64,000 bases of DNA, from assembly GCF_001664485.1 (NCBI RefSeq), contig NZ_CP013630.1, forward strand, positions 4,321,501 to 4,385,500. The letters are read 5' to 3'. Positions 26,967 to 39,319 of this stretch are shown one piece after another. Positions within the stretch are counted from its first letter, which is position 1, and each line of letters begins with the position of its first letter. Under the pieces are notes generated by a model. That model had not been told where the DNA came from and did not search any database. It was given only the letters and a program-made list of their open reading frames with translations. The translations under genes were made by a program, and so were the position numbers. This DNA comes from Rhizobium sp. N324. GTDB taxonomy: Bacteria; Pseudomonadota; Alphaproteobacteria; Rhizobiales; Rhizobiaceae.

Positions 26967-27712
26967 TGCAGCTTCGGCTCCTTCGGCCCGTCGGCATTCT
27001 CGACGACGCTGAAATCCGTCAGTAGCACCAGCGCCCGGCCATCCTTATCCAGCCCCCAAAAGACAGGATAAAAACCATCGCCCCAGCCGCTCCAGAATAG
27101 CGCGACATTGCCCCTCTTGCCGGCGACCGGCCGGTGCAGCGCGTAAGCGCCCTTGTTGGCATCGAGATCCGCGGCCAGCACGTCATCGTAATAATTGATG
27201 TCGGCGTCGGGCTTTTGCGCCTGCGCCTGGGCTTCCCGTTCTCCGATCAGATCGAGAGTATCGGCATCCATGTAACAGCCGAGGCCGGCATCGACGGGGT
27301 AGCCGAAGACCTCGCCGTCCTTCAGCGTCGCCACGTCTTGCCCGGGCAGGACCGCAAGCTCCCAGTGATCGGGCCTGCCCTCGGCAAACCGCATGCCGGC
27401 GGCGGCGATGCGGCCGAAGGCCTTGTAAAGCGTCACCGGATAGTCGCCCGGCGCCACCGTTCTTGCCAGCGCCGGCCGATCCGGCTGAGCGAGCGGATCG
27501 GCCGCGACGATGCGCCCCGAGGGCAGCTCGACATTGCCGATATGGATCACGCCGATCGACCGGGCGGAGAGTTCGGCGTCGCTGAGCGCCACCAGCTCGA
27601 AATTGCTGCTTGCCTTGGTAACGTCCCAACCGGCCGCCGCTGCGGAGACCGGGACATGCGCGGCGGCAGCGCAGAGAAGAAGGCGCGCCGCTCGCATGAT
27701 CCGGTTCTGCAT
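26963..27712 (-). CDS. DUF4241-like exported protein
   Basis: A 249-residue protein. The N-terminus (MRAARLLLCAAAAHVPVSAAAAG) is a signal peptide. The mature part contains ELPSGRIVAADPL, then APGDYPVTLYKAF, then MRFAEGRPDHWELAVLPG, the pattern of the DUF4241 family, where a short signature (SG.i...DP) is followed by a beta-rich domain. Function unknown. It begins 13 bp after sucB and overlaps the next gene by four bases, so it is transcribed with the TCA genes. Confidence 0.65.
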   Translation of the reverse strand: MQNRIMRAARLLLCAAAAHVPVSAAAAGWDVTKASSNFELVALSDAELSARSIGVIHIGNVELPSGRIVAADPLAQPDRPALARTVAPGDYPVTLYKAFGRIAAAGMRFAEGRPDHWELAVLPGQDVATLKDGEVFGYPVDAGLGCYMDADTLDLIGEREAQAQAQKPDADINYYDDVLAADLDANKGAYALHRPVAGKRGNVALFWSGWGDGFYPVFWGLDKDGRALVLLTDFSVVENADGPKEPKLQ

Positions 27713-27725
27713 CGAAAGCGCTCCC

Positions 27726-28991
<1,266 letters not shown>

Positions 28992-29031
28992 TGTTCAGAT
29001 CCTGATTTCGTGTGTGTTCGTTTTAAGCGTT

Positions 29032-29340
29032 TCAGACGGCGGGCGGCCGCAAGATGATCGAGGGCATCGGCAGGATGTCGAAACGGAAACCGAAACCGGC
29101 TGCGATGATCGGGTCGCCATCGGCAAGACCCTGTGCCGCCGCCTGATCCTCGACTTCGACAATCGCCATGCCGAAGGCGCCTTCACCCTCGAAGACGGGG
29201 CCGACGACGATCGCCGATCCCGCAAGGGCGTGCCGGTGCCAGTATTCGACATGGCGTTTCATCGCCGCCATTTCCTCTCCGGTCCCGTCATGCGGGAAAG
29301 TGGGGCGCGGCGGCAGCAGTCTCAGAAAGAAATAAGCCAT
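29032..29340 (-). CDS. YciI-family protein between sucA and sucB
   Basis: A 102-residue ferredoxin-like fold protein of the YciI/YCII type. The block EEMAAMKRHVEYWHRHALAG contains the conserved histidine, and VVGPVFEGEGAFGMAIVEVE and DPIIAAGFGFRFDILPM follow as in family members (P-(I/V)-x-D/E-G and D-P). Catalytic role undefined; relatives are small dehalogenase-like or binding proteins. It lies 15 bp after sucA and 40 bp before sucB, so it must be co-transcribed with the dehydrogenase complex. Confidence 0.75.
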   Translation of the reverse strand: MAYFFLRLLPPRPTFPHDGTGEEMAAMKRHVEYWHRHALAGSAIVVGPVFEGEGAFGMAIVEVEDQAAAQGLADGDPIIAAGFGFRFDILPMPSIILRPPAV

Positions 29341-29355
29341 TGCGCCCCCCTTGTA

Positions 29356-32340
29356 TTAGCCGCCCAATGCATCCTCGAGGAATGCGGCGAGCTGCGACAG
29401 ATGCTTGGACATCAGGCCCGTCGCCGGCGAGGCGGCGGCCGGACGGCCGGTATAACGGACGCGCTGGTACTTCGCATCGATATGGGCAAGCACCCATTCG
29501 AGGAAGGGATCGATGAACGACCACGCGCCCATGTTCTTCGGCTCTTCCTGGCACCAGACCATCTCGGCATTGCGGAAGCGCGACAGCTCGTTGATCAGCG
29601 CCTTTGCCGGGAACGGATAGAGCTGTTCGACACGCAGGAGATAGACGTCGTCGATGCCGCGCTTTTCACGCTCTTCGAGGAGATCGTAATAGACCTTGCC
29701 GGAGCACATGACGACGCGGCGAATCTTGTTGTCCTTCTGCAGCTTGATCGGGCCATCCTTGATCACCTCGGCATCGTCCCAGAGCAGGCGATGGAAGGCG
29801 GATTCACCGGCCATTTCGGCAAGCGTCGAAACCGCCCTCTTGTGGCGCAGCAGCGACTTCGGCGTCATCAGGATCAGCGGCTTGCGGAAGTCGCGCTTCA
29901 GCTGCCGGCGCAGGATGTGGAAGTAGTTCGCCGGCGTCGTGACGTTGGCGACCTGCATGTTGTCTTCAGCGCAAAGCTGCAGGAAACGCTCGAGGCGGGC
30001 CGAGGAGTGTTCCGGACCCTGGCCCTCATAGCCATGCGGCAGCAGGCAGACGAGGCCCGACATGCGCAGCCACTTGCGTTCGCCCGACGAAATGAACTGG
30101 TCGAAGACCACCTGCGCGCCGTTGGCGAAATCGCCGAACTGCGCTTCCCAGAGGGTCAGCGCATTCGGGCGGGCCAGCGAGTAGCCATATTCGAAACCGA
30201 GCACGGCCTCTTCCGAAAGCATCGAATTGATGACTTCGTAACGCCCCTGCGTCGGCGAAAGATTGGCGAGCGGGATATAGCGTTCCTCGGTTTCCTGATC
30301 GTAGAGAACCGAATGGCGCTGCGAGAAGGTGCCGCGCTCGCAATCCTGGCCGGACAGGCGGATCTTGCTGCCCTCTACGCAGAGCGCTCCGAAGGAGAGC
30401 GCTTCGGCCATCGCCCAGTCGATACCCTCGCCGGTGGCGATCATGTTGGCGCGGTTTTCCATGAAGCGCTGGATCGTCCGGTGTGCGGTGAAGCCCGCCG
30501 GGATCTCGGACAGCTTGCGGCCGATATCCTTCAGCGTCTTCATCGGCACGGCGGTCTTGCCGCGACGCTGCTCGTCGGCATTGTCGGCCGCGCGCAGGCC
30601 GGACCACTCGCCGTCGAGCCAGTCGGCCTTATTCGGCTTGTAGTGCTGGCCGGCCTCGAACTCCTGTTCGAGATGGGCGCGCCAGTCGGCCTTCATCTTC
30701 TCGACTTCACCTTCGGTGAGCAGGCCTTCGGCGACGAGGCGCGCCGCATAGAGCTGCAGCACGGTCTTGTGGCCGCGGATCACCTTGTACATCTTCGGCT
30801 GCGTGAAGGACGGTTCGTCCCCTTCATTGTGGCCGTAGCGGCGGTAGCAGAACAGGTCGACCACCACCGGCTTGTGGAACTTCATGCGGAATTCGGTCGC
30901 CACCTTGGCGGCATAGACCACCGCTTCCGGATCGTCGCCGTTGACGTGGAAGATCGGCGCCTCGATCATCTTGGCGACGTCGGACGGATAGGGCGACGAG
31001 CGCGAGAAGGCCGGGTTTGTGGTGAATCCGATCTGGTTGTTGATGATGACGTGCATGGTGCCGGCGACGCGGTGGCCGCGCAGGCCGGAAAGGCCGAGGA
31101 TTTCGGCAATGACGCCCTGGCCAGCAAAGGCTGCGTCGCCATGGATCAAGAGCGGCAGAACCTTGGCGCGTTCGGACAGCGGAATGATGTCGCCGTCCCA
31201 GACGGTAGCGCTCATGTCCTGCTTGGCGCGGGCCTTGCCCATGACGACAGGATCGACGATTTCCAGATGCGAGGGGTTTGCCGTCAGCGACACATGCACC
31301 TTGTTGCCGTCGAATTCGCGGTCGGAAGAGGCGCCGAGATGGTACTTGACGTCGCCCGAGCCTTCGACTTCGTCGGGTGCGTAGGAACCGCCCTTGAACT
31401 CGTGGAAGATCGCCCGGTGCGGCTTGCCCATGACCTGCGAAAGCACGTTGAGGCGGCCGCGATGGGCCATGCCGAAGACCGCTTCCTTGAGGCCGAGATG
31501 ACCGCCGCGCTTGAGGATCTGCTCCAAAGCCGGGATCAGCGACTCGCCGCCATCGAGGCCGAAACGCTTGGTGCCCTTGAACTTGACGTCGAGGAACTGC
31601 TCGTAGCCTTCGGCTTCGACCAGCTTGGCGAGGATTGCCTTCTTGCCTTCGGCCGAGAAGGCGACACCCTTGTCCGGTCCTTCGATACGCTCCTGGATCC
31701 AGGCCTTCTCTTCCGGATTGGAGATGTGCATGAACTCGACGCCGAGCGTCGAGCAATAGGTGCGCTCGAGGATATCGATCATCTCGCGGATGGTCGCATA
31801 TTCCAGGCCGAGCACGTTGTCGATGAAGATCCGTCGGTCGTAATCGGCGGAGGTGAAGCCGTAATTTTCCGGCGACAATTCGCGATAATCGTCGACCGAA
31901 GCGGCGATGCCGAGCGGATCGAGCTTGGCATGCAGGTGGCCGCGCATGCGGTAGGCGCGGATCATCATGATGGCGCGCACAGAATCGCGCGTCGCCTGCA
32001 GCACGTCGGCGCCGTCGGCAGGCTTGCCCTGCGCTTCGGCCTTGGCCTTGACCTTGGTTTCGATGACCTTCTCGACGATGCCCCAGTCGCCATCGAGAGC
32101 CGACACCAGGTCGCCGCTGGCCTGAAGCGGCCAGTTCTTCTTGCGCCAGGAAGCGCCCTTGGCCGCCCTTTTCACATCGCTGGGATCTTCCTCCAGCGCC
32201 TTGAAGAAGGCGCGCCACTGATCGTCGACCGATGCCGGGTCCTCTTCGTAGCGCGCGTGAAGCTGCTCGATATAGGCAGCGTTGGCGCCATCCAGAAACG
32301 AGGTGATCTGAAACTGCTCGTTGGCTTCTTGCCGTGCCAT
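29356..32340 (-). CDS. sucA: 2-oxoglutarate dehydrogenase E1 component
   Basis: A 994-residue thiamine-diphosphate enzyme. The N-terminus (NEQFQITSFLDGANAAYIEQL) is the E1o-specific arm. Also present are HRGRLNVL, the IHGDAAFAGQGVI block before the ThDP Mg site, VIINNQIGFTT, and the transketolase-like second half with WEAQFGDFANGAQ. It decarboxylates 2-oxoglutarate and succinylates SucB. The frame is open well upstream of ATG 32340, but MARQEANEQF is the family start, and the upstream stretch contains hairpins rather than coding-like sequence. Confidence 0.95.
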   Translation of the reverse strand: MARQEANEQFQITSFLDGANAAYIEQLHARYEEDPASVDDQWRAFFKALEEDPSDVKRAAKGASWRKKNWPLQASGDLVSALDGDWGIVEKVIETKVKAKAEAQGKPADGADVLQATRDSVRAIMMIRAYRMRGHLHAKLDPLGIAASVDDYRELSPENYGFTSADYDRRIFIDNVLGLEYATIREMIDILERTYCSTLGVEFMHISNPEEKAWIQERIEGPDKGVAFSAEGKKAILAKLVEAEGYEQFLDVKFKGTKRFGLDGGESLIPALEQILKRGGHLGLKEAVFGMAHRGRLNVLSQVMGKPHRAIFHEFKGGSYAPDEVEGSGDVKYHLGASSDREFDGNKVHVSLTANPSHLEIVDPVVMGKARAKQDMSATVWDGDIIPLSERAKVLPLLIHGDAAFAGQGVIAEILGLSGLRGHRVAGTMHVIINNQIGFTTNPAFSRSSPYPSDVAKMIEAPIFHVNGDDPEAVVYAAKVATEFRMKFHKPVVVDLFCYRRYGHNEGDEPSFTQPKMYKVIRGHKTVLQLYAARLVAEGLLTEGEVEKMKADWRAHLEQEFEAGQHYKPNKADWLDGEWSGLRAADNADEQRRGKTAVPMKTLKDIGRKLSEIPAGFTAHRTIQRFMENRANMIATGEGIDWAMAEALSFGALCVEGSKIRLSGQDCERGTFSQRHSVLYDQETEERYIPLANLSPTQGRYEVINSMLSEEAVLGFEYGYSLARPNALTLWEAQFGDFANGAQVVFDQFISSGERKWLRMSGLVCLLPHGYEGQGPEHSSARLERFLQLCAEDNMQVANVTTPANYFHILRRQLKRDFRKPLILMTPKSLLRHKRAVSTLAEMAGESAFHRLLWDDAEVIKDGPIKLQKDNKIRRVVMCSGKVYYDLLEEREKRGIDDVYLLRVEQLYPFPAKALINELSRFRNAEMVWCQEEPKNMGAWSFIDPFLEWVLAHIDAKYQRVRYTGRPAAASPATGLMSKHLSQLAAFLEDALGG

Positions 32341-32348
32341 GGTGATAT

Positions 32349-32497
32349 GCGGACGCTTCCGTCCGCCTCCTGACTTTGATGAATTTGCCGGCTTGATCGC
32401 CGGCTGCCGCATTCCCATTGCCGCCTGTCCGCGGCGCATCTGCCTGTCTCGTGCCGTCAAGACCGGGCGGAAGCGCAGATGCCGCTCCTCCGCCCGG
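32349..32497 (-). other. Hairpin-rich gap between sucD and sucA
   Basis: The 169-bp gap holds three inverted repeats: GCGGACG-CTTC-CGTCCGC (32349-32366), GCCGGC-TTGATC-GCCGGC (32387-32404) and CCGGGCGGA ... TCCGCCCGG (32463-32497, 9-bp outer arms plus an inner AGCG/CGCT stem). None is followed by a U-tract on the minus strand. They may set different mRNA levels for sucCD and sucAB. Confidence 0.55.
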
Positions 32498-32509
32498 GTA
32501 TAAGTTGGC

Positions 32510-33412
<903 letters not shown>

Positions 33413-33431
33413 TCTTTCAGATCCTTCAAAA

Positions 33432-34625
<1,194 letters not shown>

Positions 34626-34660
34626 GGGTCTATCCCTGTTCTATGACTTCAGCGCGTCGA

Positions 34661-35743
<1,083 letters not shown>

Positions 35744-35766
35744 TCAATCGTTTAGATACAAAAATT

Positions 35767-35782
35767 CTTACGTAAACGTAAG
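35767..35782. other. Inverted repeat between zapE and mdh
   Basis: On the minus strand CTTACGT-TT-ACGTAAG lies 20 bp past the zapE stop and is followed by AATTTTTG. It may be a weak terminator for zapE or an operator about 145 bp ahead of mdh. Confidence 0.35.
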
Positions 35783-35801
35783 ACAGTGTGTCACTGAATT
35801 G

Positions 35802-36956
35802 TTACTCGGCGGCGCGCTTCTCATGATGGAGCGCAAGATATTCGGCACTGCGCATCTCGAACAGACGTGACGCGGTGCGGTCGAATTCGAAGCCTTCGGC
35901 GCCCCGGCGGTGCACCAAAAGTTCCTCCGGCATGGCGGCGGCGGAAATGTAAAGCCGCACGGCGTGATCGTAGAACGTGTCGACGAGAATGATGAAGCGC
36001 TTGATCTGGTTGCGCTTTTCCGGCCCCAGCAAGGGAACGTGATCGACAAACACCATATCGAAGCGCTCGGCGATGGCGAGGAAGTCGGCAGCACCGAGCG
36101 GCTTCTCGCAAAGATCGGCGAAGGAGAACCGCGCCATCCGATCGACGGCGAGCGGCACATGGATATGGCGCCCCTTCATCGGAATATCCAGCGGCAGCGC
36201 CTTGCGCCCATGCAGCGCCTGCGTCCAGGAGGCCTCCATCGCCATGTCATTGTGCTCGTTGATCGGCACCAGATAGACCGGCTGGCTATTCAGCTTCTCC
36301 ATCCGGTAGTCCGTCGGCGAATCCAGGGTGACGACATCGACATGCTGCTTGAGAAGCGCGACGAAGGGCAGGAACAGGCTGCGATTGAGACCATCCGTAT
36401 AAAGATTGTCGGGCTCGACATTCGAGGTCGCGACCAGCACGCATCCGCGCGCGAAAAGCTCGGAGAACAGCCGCGACAGGATCATCGCATCGGCGATATC
36501 GGTGACCGTGAATTCGTCGAAGCAGAGCAGCTCCGCTTCCTCGTAGAGGGCTGCGGCAACCGGCGGCATCGGATCGGCCTGTTTCGTCTCGCCGTTCTTG
36601 AGCTTCAGCCGGTGCGCCGCGATACGGTTGTGCACATCCGCCATGAATTCGTGGAAATGCGCCCGGCGCTTCTTCCTGCACGGCGCCATCAAGAAGAACA
36701 TGTCCATCAGCATGGTCTTGCCGCGCCCGACGCTGCCATGGATGTAAAGCCCCTTGATGCCAACGGCGGACTTTTTCTTCGCGGCAAACAGCCAGCCAAG
36801 CGCGCTCGATTTTGCCGCCGGTCGCCGCTGCTTCAGCCCGGCCAGCACCCGATCGAGGCTCTTTGCCACGTCCATCTGGGCGGAATCGACCTGAAGCGCG
36901 CCCGAGGCAGTCAGCGCTTTAAGCTGTTCGCAGACGCTGAGCGCGTAGTCCGGCAT
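35802..36956 (-). CDS. zapE: AFG1/ZapE-like ATPase (cell division protein ZapE)
   Basis: A 384-residue P-loop ATPase of the AFG1 family. Walker A is GSVGRGKTMLMD and Walker B is LLCFDEFTVTDIADA. FARGCVLVATSNVEPDNLY holds the sensor region, and RFSFADLCEKPLGAADFLAI is a family-specific C-terminal block. Bacterial ZapE acts at the division site and destabilises FtsZ; mitochondrial AFG1 assists respiratory complex quality control. Position between sdh and mdh/suc genes is the usual alphaproteobacterial location. Two close ATGs (36965 and 36956) are possible starts. Confidence 0.88.
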   Translation of the reverse strand: MPDYALSVCEQLKALTASGALQVDSAQMDVAKSLDRVLAGLKQRRPAAKSSALGWLFAAKKKSAVGIKGLYIHGSVGRGKTMLMDMFFLMAPCRKKRRAHFHEFMADVHNRIAAHRLKLKNGETKQADPMPPVAAALYEEAELLCFDEFTVTDIADAMILSRLFSELFARGCVLVATSNVEPDNLYTDGLNRSLFLPFVALLKQHVDVVTLDSPTDYRMEKLNSQPVYLVPINEHNDMAMEASWTQALHGRKALPLDIPMKGRHIHVPLAVDRMARFSFADLCEKPLGAADFLAIAERFDMVFVDHVPLLGPEKRNQIKRFIILVDTFYDHAVRLYISAAAMPEELLVHRRGAEGFEFDRTASRLFEMRSAEYLALHHEKRAAE

Positions 36957-37046
36957 GGGTTGCATGAGGGCATATCCGCCTGTCAGTCATCGGCGGAGGC
37001 CCGCCGGATCGTTTACCGCGCCGGTTGGCTTACCCCGCCGGTTCCT

Positions 37047-37559
37047 TTACCGGCTGAGGCTGATCTGCTGGCCGGTGCTGGTCTGGCCCTCGAAGCGGTT
37101 GTCGGCCGTCTTGTAGACGCTGCCGAGCTGATTGCCCGAGCGGTCCTTGAGCAGCACCTGCTTGCCGGCAACCTCCCAGGAACCCATCGCCGTCAGCTCG
37201 CCGACGCAGCCGCGTGTGCCGCCGCGCGAACCGCTGCCGAGATTGGTCAGCGTCAGGAACATGTCGCAGCTGCCATTGACGCGCCAGCTTCCGACCATCG
37301 ATTCCTTGGTCACATCGAGCGCGTTCGCGGCCATTGCACCGGGCTGCGCGCCCGGCATCGGTGCCGTCGACGCCGGCGCCGCTGGAAACTGCGAGTTGTT
37401 GACCGGCGGAAGCTGCCCGCCCTGCACCGAGGGAACCGGCTGCGCCGTCAACGGCGCCGGCCCGGCATTCGGGCTGGAGCTGTAATCATATGCCGTACGC
37501 TGACAACCGGCTAGCGCGAGAGCCACCACCAGACCTGTCATCGCATATCGCAACTGCAT
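37047..37559 (-). CDS. Omp19/Inh-like outer-membrane lipoprotein
   Basis: A 170-residue lipoprotein. The signal [19 protein letters not shown] ends in a lipobox LAGC. A proline/glutamine-rich linker (about 25-75) leads to a small beta-barrel domain ([20 protein letters not shown] ... [16 protein letters not shown]) like the AprI/Inh protease inhibitor fold of Brucella Omp19. It may inhibit proteases at the cell surface. Three consecutive ATG codons (37565, 37562, 37559) follow AGGAG; the third has the best spacing. Confidence 0.78.
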   Translation of the reverse strand: MQLRYAMTGLVVALALAGCQRTAYDYSSSPNAGPAPLTAQPVPSVQGGQLPPVNNSQFPAAPASTAPMPGAQPGAMAANALDVTKESMVGSWRVNGSCDMFLTLTNLGSGSRGGTRGCVGELTAMGSWEVAGKQVLLKDRSGNQLGSVYKTADNRFEGQTSTGQQISLSR

Positions 37560-37609
37560 CATCATACTCCTGAGTTCGGCTAGCGCCGCAGAGAAACGGG
37601 CGTGAGACA

Positions 37610-37651
37610 AGTCCGACTATCGTAACTCGCTTTGGTTAATCAAGTCGGACT
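37610..37651 (-). promoter_or_regulatory. Promoter of the Omp19-like gene inside a 9-bp inverted repeat
   Basis: On the minus strand TTGATT (37638-37643) and GATAGT (37616-37621), 16 bp apart, form a good promoter. The arms AGTCCGACT (37610-37618) and AGTCGGACT (37643-37651) flank it, overlapping the -10 and touching the -35. This suggests an operator pair. Confidence 0.4.
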
Positions 37652-37695
37652 GCATAAATTGCCCGTGACAACAACTAACCGAAAAACGATACAGT

Positions 37696-38514
37696 TCAAC
37701 TGTCCCGCTGCAAAACTTCCTGCACATAGAATTTGTCAGCAAGGTGTTGCGCGTGCTGATCTCTGTCCGGATCCTTGTCGAACTCCCGCAATATCTCGGA
37801 ATAACGCTCGAACGAGTTCTTCAGAAAGGATTGCACGAGCATCGGCGGCAGCCCCTCCCCCATTTCGCGCGTCTGTTTCTTGACATGCACCAGATCGAGT
37901 ATCGCCGTTCGAAGGTCGGGAGCGATCGAGATCGCCTCGAGGCATTCCAGCATATTCATCGGTGGCAGCACGCGAAACGAGCGCTGCCGCATCCATTCGA
38001 GCGCGATGGCCGGACGCACGGCATAAAGAAACTTCTTCAGCTTGATCGCCCCCTCGCCCTGGCTCTGAAAATGCTGCCGCATGAGCCCGACATAATGGGC
38101 GGCGACCTTTTCCGGCACCATGACGAGATCGAGCAGCGCGGCGAGACGCGAGCGAAAACCCACTTCCTCTTCATAAGCGATCGGCGATTTCAGCCATTCG
38201 ACCACCACCGCGTTTCCCTTCAGCGCAAGCAGCAGCGCCTTTCGCAGATCCCAGCCACCAGTGTCGATGTCGCCAATGATCGGAAATTCGATGACATCGC
38301 GCACAGACCTAAGGGCGAGATGATGCTCGACCGGACGGATATAGACGAAGCGGCAGTCATAATCGCTATCGGGCGAAGGAAATCCCCAGGCGCGGCTGCC
38401 GCTTTCGATTGCAAAACTGATACGGATACCCTGCTCGCGCACCGAGGCGAGCCGTGACCTGATCTCTTTGACGGCTTCGGGATCGAAGCCGTCTATTCCG
38501 CCGTCGGCATGCAT
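37696..38514 (-). CDS. Nucleotidyltransferase (RlaP/YcgL-like, DNA polymerase beta superfamily)
   Basis: A 272-residue protein. GSRAWGFPSPDSDYD near residue 39 is the G-S-x(n)-D-x-D nucleotidyltransferase signature with both metal aspartates. A helical C-terminal domain follows (RQHFQSQGEGAIKLKKFLYA, RPAIALEWM). It resembles the predicted nucleotidyltransferases linked to RNA-repair loci (RlaP) and YcgL. The true substrate is unknown; no ligase or RtcB gene is nearby. It begins 7 bp after sdhB on the same strand, so it is probably the last gene of the sdh operon. Confidence 0.75.
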   Translation of the reverse strand: MHADGGIDGFDPEAVKEIRSRLASVREQGIRISFAIESGSRAWGFPSPDSDYDCRFVYIRPVEHHLALRSVRDVIEFPIIGDIDTGGWDLRKALLLALKGNAVVVEWLKSPIAYEEEVGFRSRLAALLDLVMVPEKVAAHYVGLMRQHFQSQGEGAIKLKKFLYAVRPAIALEWMRQRSFRVLPPMNMLECLEAISIAPDLRTAILDLVHVKKQTREMGEGLPPMLVQSFLKNSFERYSEILREFDKDPDRDQHAQHLADKFYVQEVLQRDS

Positions 38515-38521
38515 GTGCTGA

Positions 38522-39301
38522 TCAGACCCGGCGCTCGACCATCATCTTCTTGATTTCGGCGATCGCCTTGGCCGGGTTGAGGCCCTTCGGGCAGGTCTGC
38601 GCGCAGTTCATGATCGTGTGGCAGCGGTAAAGGCGGAATGGGTCCTCGAGATTGTCGAGACGTTCGCCGGTCGCCTCATCTCTGGAATCGATCAGCCAGC
38701 GATAGGCCTGCAGCAAAACGGCCGGGCCGAGATAGCGGTCGCCGTTCCACCAGTAGCTCGGACAGGAGGTCGAGCAGCAGGCGCAGAGGATGCATTCATA
38801 GAGGCCGTCGAGCTTCTGCCGGTCCTCGTGGCTCTGCTTCCACTCCTTGGCGGGCGCCGGCGACACCGTCTTCAGCCAGGGTTCGATCGAACGATGCTGG
38901 GCGTAGAAGTTGGTGAGATCCGGCACCAGATCCTTGACGACAGGCAAATGCGGCAGCGGATAGATCTTCACCGCGCCGGTGATATCGTCGAGTCCCTTGG
39001 TGCAGGCGAGCGTGTTGGTGCCGTCGATATTCATCGCGCAGGAGCCGCAGATGCCCTCGCGACAGGAACGGCGCAGCGTCAGCGTCGGGTCGATCTTGTT
39101 CTTGATGTAGAGCAGGCCGTCGAGCACCATCGGGCCGCAATCGTCGACATCGATATAGAAGGTATCGATCGACGGGTTCTGCCCGTCATCCGGGCTCCAG
39201 CGATAGACGCGGAATTCGCGGGTGTTCGTCGCACCCGCCGGCTTCGGCCAGACCTTGCCTTCGCGCATCTGAGAATTCTTGGGGAGAGCGAGTTCAACCA
39301 T
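38522..39301 (-). CDS. sdhB: Succinate dehydrogenase iron-sulfur subunit
   Basis: A 259-residue subunit. The N-terminal plant-type ferredoxin domain holds [15 protein letters not shown] and NTLAC ([2Fe-2S]). The C-terminal domain has [16 protein letters not shown] and [17 protein letters not shown] for the [4Fe-4S] and [3Fe-4S] clusters. It carries electrons from SdhA to ubiquinone at SdhCD. Intact, 18 bp after sdhA. Confidence 0.97.
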   Translation of the reverse strand: MVELALPKNSQMREGKVWPKPAGATNTREFRVYRWSPDDGQNPSIDTFYIDVDDCGPMVLDGLLYIKNKIDPTLTLRRSCREGICGSCAMNIDGTNTLACTKGLDDITGAVKIYPLPHLPVVKDLVPDLTNFYAQHRSIEPWLKTVSPAPAKEWKQSHEDRQKLDGLYECILCACCSTSCPSYWWNGDRYLGPAVLLQAYRWLIDSRDEATGERLDNLEDPFRLYRCHTIMNCAQTCPKGLNPAKAIAEIKKMMVERRV

Positions 39302-39319
39302 ATCCGGTTCCTCTTGAGA

